Below, piece after piece: positions 34,963 to 44,348 of a DNA stretch of 64,000 nt. The translations under genes and the position numbers were made by a program. The notes beneath the pieces are model-generated. The model was given only the letters and a program-made list of their open reading frames with translations. It was not told the origin of the DNA and did no database searches. The first letter of the stretch is position 1, and the number at the start of each line of letters is the position of its first letter. This stretch comes from Ktedonobacterales bacterium (GTDB lineage Bacteria > Chloroflexota > Ktedonobacteria > Ktedonobacterales > DATBGS01): positions 1 through 64,000 of the forward strand of contig DATBHW010000046.1 in NCBI GenBank assembly GCA_036557285.1. The letters are read 5' to 3'.

Positions 34963-35001
34963 TGTCAACTGCGCTCATGATCCATTTCGCGCGAGTTTCA
35001 C

Positions 35002-35577
35002 TCATGAGGCGCTGTGTTCCTGATGAAGCCCGCGAATCACCATTTGGACCAGCCGCCGAAAACTCTCATCCAGGTCCAGGGGGATGCCGAAGCCACCAGA
35101 GGTTTCCAGCGCGACGAAGCCGTGCAGCGCGCTGCGCAGCCCCCGGATAGCATGGATGGCCGCCTCGCCCTGAAGGCCATAGGCGGCCAGTACGGCGGCT
35201 ATAACCTCGACCGCTTCTTGCGCGGCGGTTTGCCATTGCTGGTCGCCTGCATCGGGCGCGCGAACGGTGGTGGCGTACAGCCCTGGATGCTCTTTCGCAA
35301 AGGCACGAAATGCCTGGGCCAGCGCGGCGACGGCCTCGTCCGCCGCCTTGCCCATGACGGCTCGTGTCAGTCGGGCGTTCAGTTCGCGTATGCCAAGCTG
35401 CGCCAGATCGCGGCGCAAGCCTCCCAGGCCCGCTATATGGTTGTAAAGCGAGGGAGCGCGGATGCCCAGGCGTTCGGCCAGCCTGGCGAGCGTCAACTGC
35501 TCCAGTCCTTCGGCGTCGGCCAGGTCGGCTGCCGCCTGGATGACCGCTGCGCGATCCAGTCGTGCTTTAGGCAGCAT
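35002..35577 (-). CDS. TetR/AcrR-family transcriptional regulator
   Basis: A 191-residue TetR-type regulator. The N-terminal helix-turn-helix reads AAADLADAEGLEQLTLARLAERLGI then SLYNHIAG; the C-terminal part resembles the TetR_C_33/WHG ligand domain. ATG 35577 overlaps the metallo-hydrolase stop by 11 bp, so both are translated from one mRNA. It probably represses the palindromic promoter at 36307-36362. The ligand is unknown. Confidence 0.82.
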   Translation of the reverse strand: MLPKARLDRAAVIQAAADLADAEGLEQLTLARLAERLGIRAPSLYNHIAGLGGLRRDLAQLGIRELNARLTRAVMGKAADEAVAALAQAFRAFAKEHPGLYATTVRAPDAGDQQWQTAAQEAVEVIAAVLAAYGLQGEAAIHAIRGLRSALHGFVALETSGGFGIPLDLDESFRRLVQMVIRGLHQEHSAS

Positions 35578-36286
35578 GAGCGCCTGGCTCCAGGAAACGC
35601 CGCCGGGCGACAGCAATCGCGCGGTCCATCGCGGCCAGCGGCGCATTCAGCACCGGCCCATGCCCGACGGCCAGGCGCGCTGGCTCCAGGCCGCGCAGGG
35701 CTTCGGCGCTGCGCAGGGCTGTCTCTTTGTGCCAGGTTGCCATAGCGGGGAACGGGAAGAGAGGCCGCACGACCCCTGAAACGGCGATGCCGCCGCGTGT
35801 CTGGAAGGCGTCGCCAGCGATCAGCGTCCCTTCGCGGCGGTCCAGAAAGGCTACATGGCCGGGCGTATGGCCGGGGGCCGCGATAACTTCCAGCGACCCG
35901 ACGTAATCGCCTGGCGCGAGGGTTCGGGTTGGCCTGGTGGCGCAGATGGGATAGCCGCCGCGCAGCTTGACCTGCGGCTCCTGGGGATCGAGGCTGTGAT
36001 CGCCGCTGAGGAAGCGCGCGTCGCGGGCGCTGATCAAGACTTCCGCATCAGGCAATTGCGTGTGCAGCGCGTCGAGCGAGCCGACATGATCGACATGCGC
36101 GTGCGTCAGAGCGATGCGAACAATGGGCGCGCCCAGCGCCCGCGCAGCGTTGAGGATGGCTTGTGCGCTGCCGGAGAGGCCCGTATCAACGAGGGTAAAG
36201 CCGTCGTCTTCGCGCACGAAATAGCAGTTCACGAACCCCAGGCGCTCAAGTTGGTACAGGTACTTGCCCTGAGAAGTGGTTTTCAT
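35567..36286 (-). CDS. MBL-fold metallo-hydrolase (glyoxalase II-like)
   Basis: A 239-residue hydrolase with the zinc motif THAHVDHVGS, APGHTPGHVAF, AGDAF and a late VGHGP histidine: the full di-metal set. ATG 36286 follows AAAGGAAG at good spacing. It is the first gene behind the palindromic promoter and is coupled to tetR. The pairing suggests detoxification or turnover of the effector sensed by the regulator, which is inference. Confidence 0.85.
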   Translation of the reverse strand: MKTTSQGKYLYQLERLGFVNCYFVREDDGFTLVDTGLSGSAQAILNAARALGAPIVRIALTHAHVDHVGSLDALHTQLPDAEVLISARDARFLSGDHSLDPQEPQVKLRGGYPICATRPTRTLAPGDYVGSLEVIAAPGHTPGHVAFLDRREGTLIAGDAFQTRGGIAVSGVVRPLFPFPAMATWHKETALRSAEALRGLEPARLAVGHGPVLNAPLAAMDRAIAVARRRFLEPGAHAA

Positions 36287-36306
36287 TGTTTTCTTCCTTT
36301 CGTCTG

Positions 36307-36362
36307 CTCTTGACAAACTAATATAATTAGTATATATACTAATTATATTAGTTTGTCAAGAG
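36307..36362. promoter_or_regulatory. Perfect 56-bp palindrome containing symmetric promoters
   Basis: Every base from 36307 to 36334 pairs with its mirror from 36335 to 36362. The outer parts read CTCTTGACAAAC, the centre is A/T only. Each strand carries TTGACA, 17 bases and TATATA (plus: 36310-36315 and 36333-36338). The minus-strand promoter drives the metallo-hydrolase/tetR operon. TetR proteins bind such palindromes, so this is the likely autoregulatory operator. Confidence 0.85.
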
Positions 36363-36397
36363 GAAAATGCTCAAAAAGGCAGATCATGATAAAATGC

Positions 36398-36432
36398 GAG
36401 CGGCGAGTTATCAACCTGATAACTCGCCGCTC
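36398..36432 (-). terminator. Terminator of the CODH-like operon
   Basis: A perfect 16-bp stem (GAGCGGCGAG..., 36398-36413 with 36417-36432) and 3-base loop, 31 bases after the coxM stop. On the minus strand it is followed by GCATTTTATC. It also faces any transcript leaving the palindrome rightward. Confidence 0.85.
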
Positions 36433-36462
36433 TTGCTGGAATATGGGGCTGAGCGTCTGGGG

Positions 36463-37329
36463 TTAGCCTTTGGCGCGCTCCGCTGCGGCGGTCAGCGCCC
36501 GCCGGGTGTAGACGCGCACCAGATGCGCCCGGTATTCTTCCGAGGCATAGGCGTCGCTGAGGAAGTCCATGCCGTCGGCGGCGTGGCTGGCCGCCTCAGC
36601 GATGTTCTCGGCTGTCAGGGTTTTGCCGGTCAGCGCGGCTTCAGTGGCGCTGGCGCGGACGGCCTTGGGGCCAGCGCCGGTGATCGCCACGCGGCAGCCG
36701 GTGCAGGCGCCAGAGGCGTCGCGGGTGACGACTGCCGCCACGCCGACTACCGCGTAGCGGCTGGCAGGGTGCGGGTGCTTGATGTAGGCCGCCCCCTGGC
36801 CTGGCTTCATCGCGGGTACGCGCACCTCGGTCAGCACTTCATGGGCATCCAGGGCTGTGGTGAGCATATCCACAAAGAAGTTGTCGGCGGTGATTGTTCG
36901 TTCGCCCCTTGGCCCGACGGCGCGTACCTCTGCGCCGAGCGCCAGCATGACGGCTGGCAGATCGGACGCCGGGTCAGCGTGCGCCAGGTTGCCGCCAATC
37001 GTGCCACGATTGCGCACCTGGACATCACCGACCTCTTTTTCGGCCTCCGGGATCACCGGGCAGGACCGCTTGAGGACATCCGAGCTTTCGGCCTGATAAT
37101 GCGTGGTCAGCGCGCCAATGCTGATCGACCCGTTATCGGCTTTAATGCCGCTCATCCCTGAGATGTGGGTGATGTCAATGAGCATTTCGGGCTGAGCCAG
37201 ACGCAGCTTCATCATCGGCAGCAGGCTGTGACCGCCCGCGATCAGCTTGGCGTTTTCGTGTCGGCCCAGCGCCTCGATGGCCTCCTGAATGCTGTGCGCC
37301 TGATGATACTCAAATTCACTGGGGAACAT
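36463..37329 (-). CDS. coxM: CODH/xanthine-dehydrogenase-family FAD subunit (CoxM-like)
   Basis: A 288-residue medium subunit with FAD motifs AGGHSLLPMMKLR near residue 32 and TIGGNLAHADPASDLP near 115, and a C-terminal CO_deh_flav_C domain. It passes electrons from the iron-sulfur subunit to the acceptor. Last gene of the S-L-M operon, 19 bp after coxL, followed by a strong terminator. Confidence 0.88.
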   Translation of the reverse strand: MFPSEFEYHQAHSIQEAIEALGRHENAKLIAGGHSLLPMMKLRLAQPEMLIDITHISGMSGIKADNGSISIGALTTHYQAESSDVLKRSCPVIPEAEKEVGDVQVRNRGTIGGNLAHADPASDLPAVMLALGAEVRAVGPRGERTITADNFFVDMLTTALDAHEVLTEVRVPAMKPGQGAAYIKHPHPASRYAVVGVAAVVTRDASGACTGCRVAITGAGPKAVRASATEAALTGKTLTAENIAEAASHAADGMDFLSDAYASEEYRAHLVRVYTRRALTAAAERAKG

Positions 37330-37348
37330 AGCGTGCGTTCCTCACTTT

Positions 37349-39721
37349 CTATGGCTGCCGCGCATGCTGAATGGCGCGCCACACGTTTTCGGGGGTCAGC
37401 GGTATGTCTACATGCGCGATGCCAAACGGCGCGAGCGCATCCACAACCGCGTTGGCGACTGCCGGTGTCGAACCAATCGTGCCGGTTTCGCCGATGCCCT
37501 TCACACCCAGCGGCTGATGCGGCGATGGGGTCACGGTATGGGCGAGATCGAAGCTAATCAGCTCATCTGCCTTGGGGACGACGTAATCCATCATGCTGCC
37601 GCTCAACAACTGGCCGTTGTCGTCATAGACACCATGTTCATAGAGCGCCTGGCCGATGCCTTGCGCCAGGCCGCCATGTACCTGCCCATCGACGATCATC
37701 GGGTTGATGACTGGGCCACAGTCGTCAACGGCAATGTAGCGCAGCAGTTTGGTCACGCCAGTATCGGCGTCTACCTCAACCTCGCAGAGATGTGCGCCAA
37801 ACGGGAAGACGAAGTTGGGCGGATCGTAGTAGTGGTTTTCTTCCAGCATTGGCGTCACATCTGGCGGCAGATTGCCCGCCATGTAAGAGGCGAAGGCGAT
37901 CTCCTGAATGGCCTTCTTCTTGTCTGGACTACCCTGGACAGAGAAGGTACCATTATCGAAGATCACATCGTCCACTGCGGCTTCAAGCAGATGCGCGGCA
38001 ATCTTGCGCGCTTTCTCGCGGATTTTGCGCGCGGCCATCACCAGCGCCGCGCCGCCAACAGCAGTGGTGCGGCTGCCATAGGTACCCATGCCAAAGGGTA
38101 CGCTGTTGGTGTCTCCATGCAAAATCTCGACGGCCTCAATGGGTACGCCCAGTTCGTGGGAAACAATCTGTGCGAACGTCGTTTCCTCGCCCTGGCCGTG
38201 TGGGCTGGAGCCGGTGAAGACCGTGACGGAGCCAGTGGGGTGCATGCGCACGACGGCGCTCTCCCACAGGCCGCCGCCAAAGCCAATGGCGTTGGCTCCT
38301 GCCGAGGGGGCAATCCCGCAGACCTCTACATAGGTAGAAAGGCCAATGCCCAGGTATCTGCCCTGCTTGCGCGCCTCGGCCTGGCGCTGACGGAAGCCCG
38401 CGTAGTCGGCCATTGCCAGCGCCTTGTCCAGCGAAGCCTGATAGTTGCCGCTGTCATAGACAAACGTGCCGATAGAAGTGTAGGGGAACTCATCCGGCTG
38501 GACGAAGTTCTTGCGGCGAATCTCAACCGGGTCCATGCCAAGCTCGTGGGCAACGAGGTCCACGCACCGCTCCACAAGGTACGTCGCCTCCGGGCGACCC
38601 GCGCCGCGATAAGCGTCGGTGGGTACTGTGTTGGTATAGACCCCGTAGGTATCGCTTTGCAGCGCCTCGAATTTGTAACATCCCGCCAGCATGGTGGCAA
38701 AGAGCCAGGTGGGTACGCCCGGCGCGGCAGTGGAGAGATAGGCGCCCATGTTGGCAATCGCCTTGACCCGAATGCCCAGGATGGCGCCGTCCTTCCTGGC
38801 GGCGACTTCGACCTCATCCACATGGTCGCGGCCATGTGTGGTTGCCAGATAGTTTTCGCGGCGCTCCTCGGTCCATTTCACCGGGCGAGCGAGCTTTTTG
38901 GAGGCCCACATGGCGAGGGCGTCGCCAGGATAGAATTGAATTTTGCTGCCAAAGCCGCCGCCCACGTCGCGGGCAATGACGCGCAGCTTATGTTCTGGGA
39001 TGCCAGTCACCAGTGTACCCAGCAGTCGGGTCACGTGGGGGTTCTGGCTGGTGGTCCAGAGGGTCATTTCCTCTGCGCCAGCGTTCCAGCTTGCCACCGT
39101 TGCGTGTGTCTCCATCGCATTGGGGATGAGCCGCTGGTTGATAAAGCGCTGTTTCACGACCACCTCTGCGCTGGCAAAGGCGGCGTCAATATCGCCATTT
39201 TTTAACTGCCAGTGGAAGGCGATATTATTGGGGGCTTCGTCGTGCAGTTGTGGCGCTCCGGCCTGCATCGCTTTTTCCTGGTTGGTGACGGCAGGCAGCG
39301 GCTCGTAGTCAATATCAATCAGGTCCAGCGCGTCTTTGGCAGTGTAGGGGTCTTCGGCGATAACTACTGCCACACCATCGCCGGTGTAGCGTACCCGATC
39401 AGCTGCCAGGGCAGGGAAGGTTGGCTGGGCCATCTTTTGCCCATTGACCATGCCCAATTCCAGCACCCAGGCACAGGGAACGGGATTGAGGCCGCCATCC
39501 GCCAGATCCTTGCCGGTGAAGACGGCGACGACGCCAGGATGCGTCTTCGCCCTTTCGGTGTTGATGCCACGAATGCGCGCGTGTCCGTAGGGGCTGCGCA
39601 GCACGGCCATGTAGGTCTGGCCGGGCAGGTTTATATCGTCGGTGTAATAGCCCTTCCCGGTGATGAGGCGCGGGTCTTCGCGCCGCTTGACGGAGGCGCC
39701 AAAGATTTGAGTGATAGCCAT
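37349..39721 (-). CDS. coxL: Molybdopterin-binding large subunit, form II CODH-like
   Basis: A 790-residue molybdenum hydroxylase large subunit. The active-site loop reads AYRGAGR, the form II sequence; form I CO dehydrogenases have AYRCSFR with the catalytic Cys. Other cofactor segments are [18 protein letters not shown] and [10 protein letters not shown], including the conserved Glu. Form II enzymes have uncertain CO activity and may act on other aldehydes or heterocycles. Operon order S-L-M is also that of form II. No maturation genes (coxDEFG) are in the window. Confidence 0.9.
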   Translation of the reverse strand: MAITQIFGASVKRREDPRLITGKGYYTDDINLPGQTYMAVLRSPYGHARIRGINTERAKTHPGVVAVFTGKDLADGGLNPVPCAWVLELGMVNGQKMAQPTFPALAADRVRYTGDGVAVVIAEDPYTAKDALDLIDIDYEPLPAVTNQEKAMQAGAPQLHDEAPNNIAFHWQLKNGDIDAAFASAEVVVKQRFINQRLIPNAMETHATVASWNAGAEEMTLWTTSQNPHVTRLLGTLVTGIPEHKLRVIARDVGGGFGSKIQFYPGDALAMWASKKLARPVKWTEERRENYLATTHGRDHVDEVEVAARKDGAILGIRVKAIANMGAYLSTAAPGVPTWLFATMLAGCYKFEALQSDTYGVYTNTVPTDAYRGAGRPEATYLVERCVDLVAHELGMDPVEIRRKNFVQPDEFPYTSIGTFVYDSGNYQASLDKALAMADYAGFRQRQAEARKQGRYLGIGLSTYVEVCGIAPSAGANAIGFGGGLWESAVVRMHPTGSVTVFTGSSPHGQGEETTFAQIVSHELGVPIEAVEILHGDTNSVPFGMGTYGSRTTAVGGAALVMAARKIREKARKIAAHLLEAAVDDVIFDNGTFSVQGSPDKKKAIQEIAFASYMAGNLPPDVTPMLEENHYYDPPNFVFPFGAHLCEVEVDADTGVTKLLRYIAVDDCGPVINPMIVDGQVHGGLAQGIGQALYEHGVYDDNGQLLSGSMMDYVVPKADELISFDLAHTVTPSPHQPLGVKGIGETGTIGSTPAVANAVVDALAPFGIAHVDIPLTPENVWRAIQHARQP

Positions 39722-39734
39722 CTTGCTTTCCTCC

Positions 39735-40241
39735 CTATCTCCCAGTTTGCGCGGGCTGAGGCTGCGCTGCTGCTGTTCGCATTTGCTCGGCGGCGTATTG
39801 CACCGCTGAGACGATGTTCTGATAGCCTGTGCAGCGGCACAGATTGCCCTCCAGGGCGTGACGAATCTCGTCTTCGGTGGGGTTCGCGTTGCGCTCCAGC
39901 AGTTGGACGGCGCTTATCATCATGCCCGGTGTGCAGAAGCCGCATTGCAGGCCATGCTTCTCCCAGAACCCTTCCTGAATGGGGTGGAGCGTTCCATTGG
40001 TCGCCAGACCCTCGACGGTCTTCACCTCTCCGCCGCTGGCCTGGACGGCCAGTACGGTGCAGCTTTTCACTGCCTGACCGTTGAGCATGACGGTGCAGGC
40101 GCCGCACTGGCTCGTATCACAGCCAATGTGGGTGCCGGTCAGATTGAGTACATCGCGCAGGTAATGCACCAGCAGCAGGCGTGGTTCGACTTCGTTCTGA
40201 TGCTCCACGCCATTTACTTTGAGGTGTATCTTGTGTTTCAT
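39735..40241 (-). CDS. coxS: 2Fe-2S subunit (CoxS-like)
   Basis: A 168-residue small subunit with two 2Fe-2S clusters: plant-type [11 protein letters not shown]...C in the N-terminal half, and CGFCTPGM...CRCTGY in the helical C-terminal half. First gene of the operon, 13 bp before coxL. The final 20 residues are an Ala/Gln/Pro tail. Confidence 0.92.
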   Translation of the reverse strand: MKHKIHLKVNGVEHQNEVEPRLLLVHYLRDVLNLTGTHIGCDTSQCGACTVMLNGQAVKSCTVLAVQASGGEVKTVEGLATNGTLHPIQEGFWEKHGLQCGFCTPGMMISAVQLLERNANPTEDEIRHALEGNLCRCTGYQNIVSAVQYAAEQMRTAAAQPQPAQTGR

Positions 40242-40847
40242 GGTTCAGTCCTCAGTTACGCTCGCTAAAACGTCTGATCTATGCAGCCCGCGACGTTGAT
40301 GGTGGGGATCTGCAAGCGCAGTCGTTGCCGACAGTGGCCGCTTTCCAGGCGCCATATCTCAGGAGATGCGTCTTCACATCTTGTCCCGCGTTCAGGGAAT
40401 GCGGAGCAATGCTGTGGCTGAGGGCCGGAGGGCCGCGCGCCGCCAGTATCCTTGCAGGCGTTGGCGTAGGCACAAGGAGGGGTAGCAGCCGGTTGAGGCA
40501 GCGGCGCCAAACCGGCTGGAGGGAGGATTGTGGGGGCAGGAAACGCTTTCCTGCCAGGGTGTTGAGCCTGCCACTCGACACGCTCGCCACCTTTCTCAGT
40601 TACTGTTACCCAATGGGCCAGACCCAGAGGATATGAGAAATCCCGAAACCACCCTGCTGAGGAAGAGAACGAACCGATGGAGATTGGTTAGGATTGCAGG
40701 ACGGATGCCCCCGATCTTATCGGAGATTTGTTGCTCTGAGCGAGAACGCCTGCACCACACTATTATACGCTTAAAAGTTGCTTATGGGGAATGTACTCAA
40801 TGATTGAATATGCAGAAATGCCTATGCAACGATTGTGCAACGACCAT
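40242..40847. other. 606-base upstream region of the CODH-like operon
   Basis: No gene seen. On the minus strand a TATAAT (40767-40762) could be a -10 box but lacks a good -35. A perfect hairpin GGCAGGAAA-cgc-TTTCCTGCC lies at 40535-40555, about 300 bases before coxS. If the TATAAT is used the leader would exceed 500 bases. No known riboswitch was recognised. Confidence 0.4.
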
Positions 40848-41465
40848 TCAGCGCCGCTGCCCGCTTCCCAGCATTGCCAGCATCAGCAAGAGTTCTTCGC
40901 TATCGTCGTGAAAACGATCAGTCGCCAGCACCTGATGCGCCAGCCCCAGGCGGTACGCTTCGGCGGCGTTGATGCGTTCGCCGGTTAGCATCAGGCGCAG
41001 GGCCGCGCGCGGCGCGAGACGGCGATGAAAGAGCGCCGCCGCCAGCGGCGGGAAGACGCCCAGTTTGATTTCTGGCAGGCCAAACTGGGCGTCTTCCCGC
41101 GCGACGAGTGTATCGCAGAGCGCGGCCAGTTCGCAGCCGCCGCCCAGCGCCAGTCCCTTGACCAGCGCGACAGAGGGGATGGCTGCCGCTGTTAGCTCGG
41201 CGAAGGCGCGATATTGGTCCTGTACGGCGGCGATCATGTCCGCGTCTTTGCCAGGCAGGTGATCGCGCACATCCACGCCCGCGCAAAAGGCGCGCTCACC
41301 CTCGCTGGTCAGGACGATGAGGCGCGTCTGCCCATCGGCGCGCGCGCGCCGCAGGGCGACATTCAGCGCCTGTAATGTTGGTAGATCAAGGATATTGAGC
41401 GGGGGCCGGTTGATCGAAAGACGCAGCAGCCCGGCGCGCTGTTGGCTCAGTAGTGGTTCTGGCAT
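40848..41465 (-). CDS. Enoyl-CoA hydratase/isomerase family protein, short
   Basis: 205 residues, about 50 fewer than a usual crotonase. The oxyanion and CoA-binding parts are present: AFCAGVDVRD, then [11 protein letters not shown] and GLPEIKLGVFPPLAA. The FPP segment instead of PGAGG resembles dienoyl-CoA hydratases of aromatic degradation, a weak hint. The C-terminal helical trimerisation part is missing and the protein ends SGQRR, so it may be truncated. The MazG-like gene lies 14 bp upstream. Confidence 0.75.
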   Translation of the reverse strand: MPEPLLSQQRAGLLRLSINRPPLNILDLPTLQALNVALRRARADGQTRLIVLTSEGERAFCAGVDVRDHLPGKDADMIAAVQDQYRAFAELTAAAIPSVALVKGLALGGGCELAALCDTLVAREDAQFGLPEIKLGVFPPLAAALFHRRLAPRAALRLMLTGERINAAEAYRLGLAHQVLATDRFHDDSEELLLMLAMLGSGQRR

Positions 41466-41479
41466 GGAGCGACCTCACA

Positions 41480-41830
41480 TTAGAAATCGGGTTCTTTCCC
41501 TAGATAGCGCATCTCGTTCCTTCGCGCCTGAAGATGCGCCTGCTCCAGATCGATATGATAATGCTCGGCGATGCGAATCAGACAGTAGAAAATATCGGCC
41601 AACTCGTCAGCAATATCGTCTTTGGTGGTGGCATAGCTGGGATCACCTGCACGGTCAGGGAGGTAATAGCGTTCGGCCATCATAACATGCTTTGAGAGAT
41701 CGCCGGCCTGCTTCATCAATTCTATCATCGTCGCTTCGATAGTCCAGGGGCGCTGCTCAGCAGCAGCGAAGGCCGCGATGACCGTTCGCGTCATGTCGAT
41801 CAACTCTTGGAAGCTGTAGGCGCTTGTCAT
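41480..41830 (-). CDS. MazG-like nucleotide pyrophosphohydrolase
   Basis: A 116-residue all-alpha NTP pyrophosphohydrolase-like protein. IELMKQAGDLSKHVM and DIADELADIFYCLIRIAEHYHIDLEQA supply the acidic residues that bind magnesium. ATG 41830 follows GAGGGGGA at spacing 8. An upstream ATG (41908) overlaps the preceding stop as ATGA but would add 26 disordered residues. Likely role: cleaning of non-canonical or excess NTPs. Confidence 0.75.
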   Translation of the reverse strand: MTSAYSFQELIDMTRTVIAAFAAAEQRPWTIEATMIELMKQAGDLSKHVMMAERYYLPDRAGDPSYATTKDDIADELADIFYCLIRIAEHYHIDLEQAHLQARRNEMRYLGKEPDF

Positions 41831-41904
41831 ACGGTTGTTCCCCCTCGGAGCGTCAGCCGGGCTGGAATCGCTTGTATCTGGCGCTGGACGCGCGCCGCGC
41901 GCCT

Positions 41905-44202
41905 TCATCCAGAAGGTATCTGATATAATTGGAAGTCACGAAAACTCTGCACCAGGGTAAGCGAACCTGCCAGGAATTGCCGAAAGGCGGGCAGAAAGCT
42001 GTCCAGGTAGGTGTTGTCGTGGCTCCTGACAATGTACGTCAGCAGAGTGTCATTATACAGCAGATAGGCAAATCCGTTCTGGCGCAGCAGCGTCAGCATG
42101 CCTGCTGGAGTTTGTCCGGCGGTTTCGAGATAGGGTACCCAGTCCTGGCTGGCGTCGTCAACGTAGTCGCGCCCCTCCAGGTAGTAGCCTGGCCCGATGA
42201 CGAGGAGCTTTGCCGAGCGCGGGATGTTCGCGTTCACGTAGTCCACCATTGCCCAGTAGCCCGGACTCATCAACGAGGTTCTTTCCCAGCGTTGCAGCGA
42301 GACCTGACCGCTCACCAGCGGGAGCGGGTTATGGTAGGGGAGCCAGATCAGGCTGGATAATGGTATCAGATAGATGACCAGGAGCAGTATCGCGGTGGGT
42401 ACGGTGGAGCGCAGCAGTTGCGCGATGACGCGCCCGAAGGGCCACTGCCAGCGTATCCGGCAGAGTCGATCCAGCGCAAACGCCGCTGGCCCGATGAGCA
42501 GCAGGAGCCAGGCCACCGCGTAGCGTTCAAGCTGCGCTCCTGAAAGCAGCCAGGCTATATATGCGCCAGCAGCCACTGCCAGCCAGAGCGCCTGTTCTCT
42601 GGCGGTGGCGTAGGTCTGCGACTGCGCCAGGGCCAGTCGTTTTGGCCCAAAGCGCGACCACCCGACGACCAGTATGATCGGAACGAGCAGCGCCGCCACC
42701 AGCAAGAAATTGGCGGGTGTGTAGAATGGCTCGCCCAGGCGATTAAGATCAAAGAAGAGTCCAAAGAAGGATTCGGGCAGGCGCTGCCAGAATGGCTCTT
42801 GTGGGCCGGTGTGGGCCATCGTCAAGTCCCATGTGATTGTGCGCGCCTCATTCCAGGCTGGCCCTCCCCAGAGGAAGGGGTAGATCGGATTGCCCAGCAG
42901 CGCCCAGTCCCGAACAAGCCAGGGCAGCAGCGGCAGGAGACAGGCTCCCCCGTAGAGAAGTAGAGCGTTTGTGTGCTGTCGCAGCAGCGGCCAGACTGGT
43001 ATTCTTTGCCGCCTGACGTTCAGCAGTCTGGCGATCCCTACACCGATGAGCAGGACCAGGATACCCACCACGATCTGCCCTGCGGTGTATTTCGTACCCA
43101 GCCCAAATCCTGAGTAGAGTCCTGCCAGCAGGATCAGGTGCGCTTGCCCTGAAGCTTCTGGCTGCCTGCTCTGCTTCAGCCAGACGAAGGTCACGGCCAC
43201 AGCCGCCAGGCCGTAGTAGGCCATTGCCAGTTCGTTATAGCCGCTGATGAGCAGCGTGGTGAAGAGTGGGCTGGCGAAGCAGAGCGCCAGGCCGATCCAC
43301 GCCGCTGCGCTGCCGACGCGACGGTAGAGCGGCGCGATGAGCAAGATCACGATCAACACACCAAAGACGCTTTGCATCCAGGTTGCGGCTACCTCGGAGC
43401 CAAAGGCCAGCGCAAGTGTCGCCAGCAGTTCGCTGTTAAAAGGCAAATCGGCGGCGGCCCAGCCCGGCCAGACCAGGACCGCGTGATGGAGCAGATACAG
43501 CCTGGGGGCTGCCCAATGATACAGGTAGAGATCGTAGCCATAGGGGAGATATGGTGGCGCGAGCGTGTGCAGCAGCAGCAGCGCCAGTTGAATCAGGACA
43601 ATAACGCCCAGGATTCTGGTCAGGATGCTGCGCGGTAGCAAGCGCCGCGCCCGGAGAACAAGGCCCGGCTGGGCGCAGAGCGCGAGGAGATGCTGCGCTT
43701 CGCGCCAGCAGAGCGCCAGCGCCAGCCCAAGCGCCGCCAGCAGCGCCCAGGGGTAGAGCAGATGGGCCAGCCCCAGCGCCAGCACGCCCAGGCTAAAGAT
43801 GCCCCAGCCCAGCCCCAGCGCCAGCGCGCCGCGCTCCAGGCGAGAGAAATCAGCTAAGTTGAAGGGGCGCAGCAGGCGCATCCCCACCGCCAGACCAGCC
43901 AGAGCGACCAGCCCAACGACGCCGAGCGCGAACACGTCATCGAGCAGGGTCAGCGCGTGGGGCTTGTCGGGCTGCGGGAGATAGATCAGATAATGATAAA
44001 GGGTCGCCAGCGCCAGAAGCGTCCCCAGGGTCAGCAGCGCGAGCGCCTGCCGCCGGGATACTGGCCTGCGTGGTCCAGTGTAATAGAAGTCTTCTGCTGT
44101 GGGCTTTCTTTCTGTTAGAGGGGGTCTTTGCGCTGCTGCGCCCCCGATACTTCTCCTGGAAGCATCCATACCATCGCTGCGGTCAAAGGTATCAACCTTC
44201 AT
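41905..44202 (-). CDS. Large polytopic membrane protein, GT-C glycosyltransferase-like
   Basis: 765 residues with a soluble N-terminal 55 residues and about 12-14 membrane segments, followed by a C-terminal extramembrane domain of about 120 residues. The YDLYLYHWAAPRLYL loop after the third helix and the AWIGLALCFASPLF and YNELAMAYYGLAAV segments are reminiscent of GT-C (GT39/GT83-like) lipid-linked sugar transferases, whose catalytic acid lies in the first extracellular loop. No exact family match can be claimed. It is followed by the MazG-like gene. Confidence 0.6.
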   Translation of the reverse strand: MKVDTFDRSDGMDASRRSIGGAAAQRPPLTERKPTAEDFYYTGPRRPVSRRQALALLTLGTLLALATLYHYLIYLPQPDKPHALTLLDDVFALGVVGLVALAGLAVGMRLLRPFNLADFSRLERGALALGLGWGIFSLGVLALGLAHLLYPWALLAALGLALALCWREAQHLLALCAQPGLVLRARRLLPRSILTRILGVIVLIQLALLLLHTLAPPYLPYGYDLYLYHWAAPRLYLLHHAVLVWPGWAAADLPFNSELLATLALAFGSEVAATWMQSVFGVLIVILLIAPLYRRVGSAAAWIGLALCFASPLFTTLLISGYNELAMAYYGLAAVAVTFVWLKQSRQPEASGQAHLILLAGLYSGFGLGTKYTAGQIVVGILVLLIGVGIARLLNVRRQRIPVWPLLRQHTNALLLYGGACLLPLLPWLVRDWALLGNPIYPFLWGGPAWNEARTITWDLTMAHTGPQEPFWQRLPESFFGLFFDLNRLGEPFYTPANFLLVAALLVPIILVVGWSRFGPKRLALAQSQTYATAREQALWLAVAAGAYIAWLLSGAQLERYAVAWLLLLIGPAAFALDRLCRIRWQWPFGRVIAQLLRSTVPTAILLLVIYLIPLSSLIWLPYHNPLPLVSGQVSLQRWERTSLMSPGYWAMVDYVNANIPRSAKLLVIGPGYYLEGRDYVDDASQDWVPYLETAGQTPAGMLTLLRQNGFAYLLYNDTLLTYIVRSHDNTYLDSFLPAFRQFLAGSLTLVQSFRDFQLYQIPSG

Positions 44203-44298
44203 CTTTTCCTCCGTACAGTCCCTGTGGGCAGGAGGAGTATAACAAGTGGCAGATTCCTCCGCAAGATGACGAGATTGAGGTATGATGGCAGACGCAAA

Positions 44299-44331
44299 CG
44301 CCCCAGCATAGCTCTGAGCTGTACTGGGGCG
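44299..44331 (-). terminator. Terminator of the thiolase/formamidase operon
   Basis: Outer stem CGCCCCAG/CTGGGGCG with an inner AGCT pairing, 18 bases after the formamidase stop. On the minus strand TTTGCGTC follows. Confidence 0.65.
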
Positions 44332-44348
44332 CTGGGATTGGCGACAAT

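Larger units (their letters stand above)
33478..34968 (+). mobile_element. IS200/IS605-type element carrying RHH and tnpB, no tnpA
   Basis: The right end is a near-perfect hairpin (34941-34962) followed by GTGTCAA, typical of IS605 right ends. On the left, a short imperfect stem around CCGATCTTTAGTCGG (33503-33517) and a possible TTAC target (33478-33481) suggest the boundary; the exact ends are inferred. It contains a ribbon-helix-helix gene and tnpB. The transposase tnpA is absent, so movement would need TnpA in trans. It lies between rarA and the tetR operon. Confidence 0.7.

Noticed and set aside
36367-37161. 264-codon plus-strand ORF starting beside the palindrome
   Set aside because: Mostly antisense to coxM and begins through a terminator hairpin; no domain recognised.
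37364-39205. 613-codon plus-strand open frame
   Set aside because: Antisense shadow of the CoxL-like gene, caused by GC-rich codon use; no family similarity.
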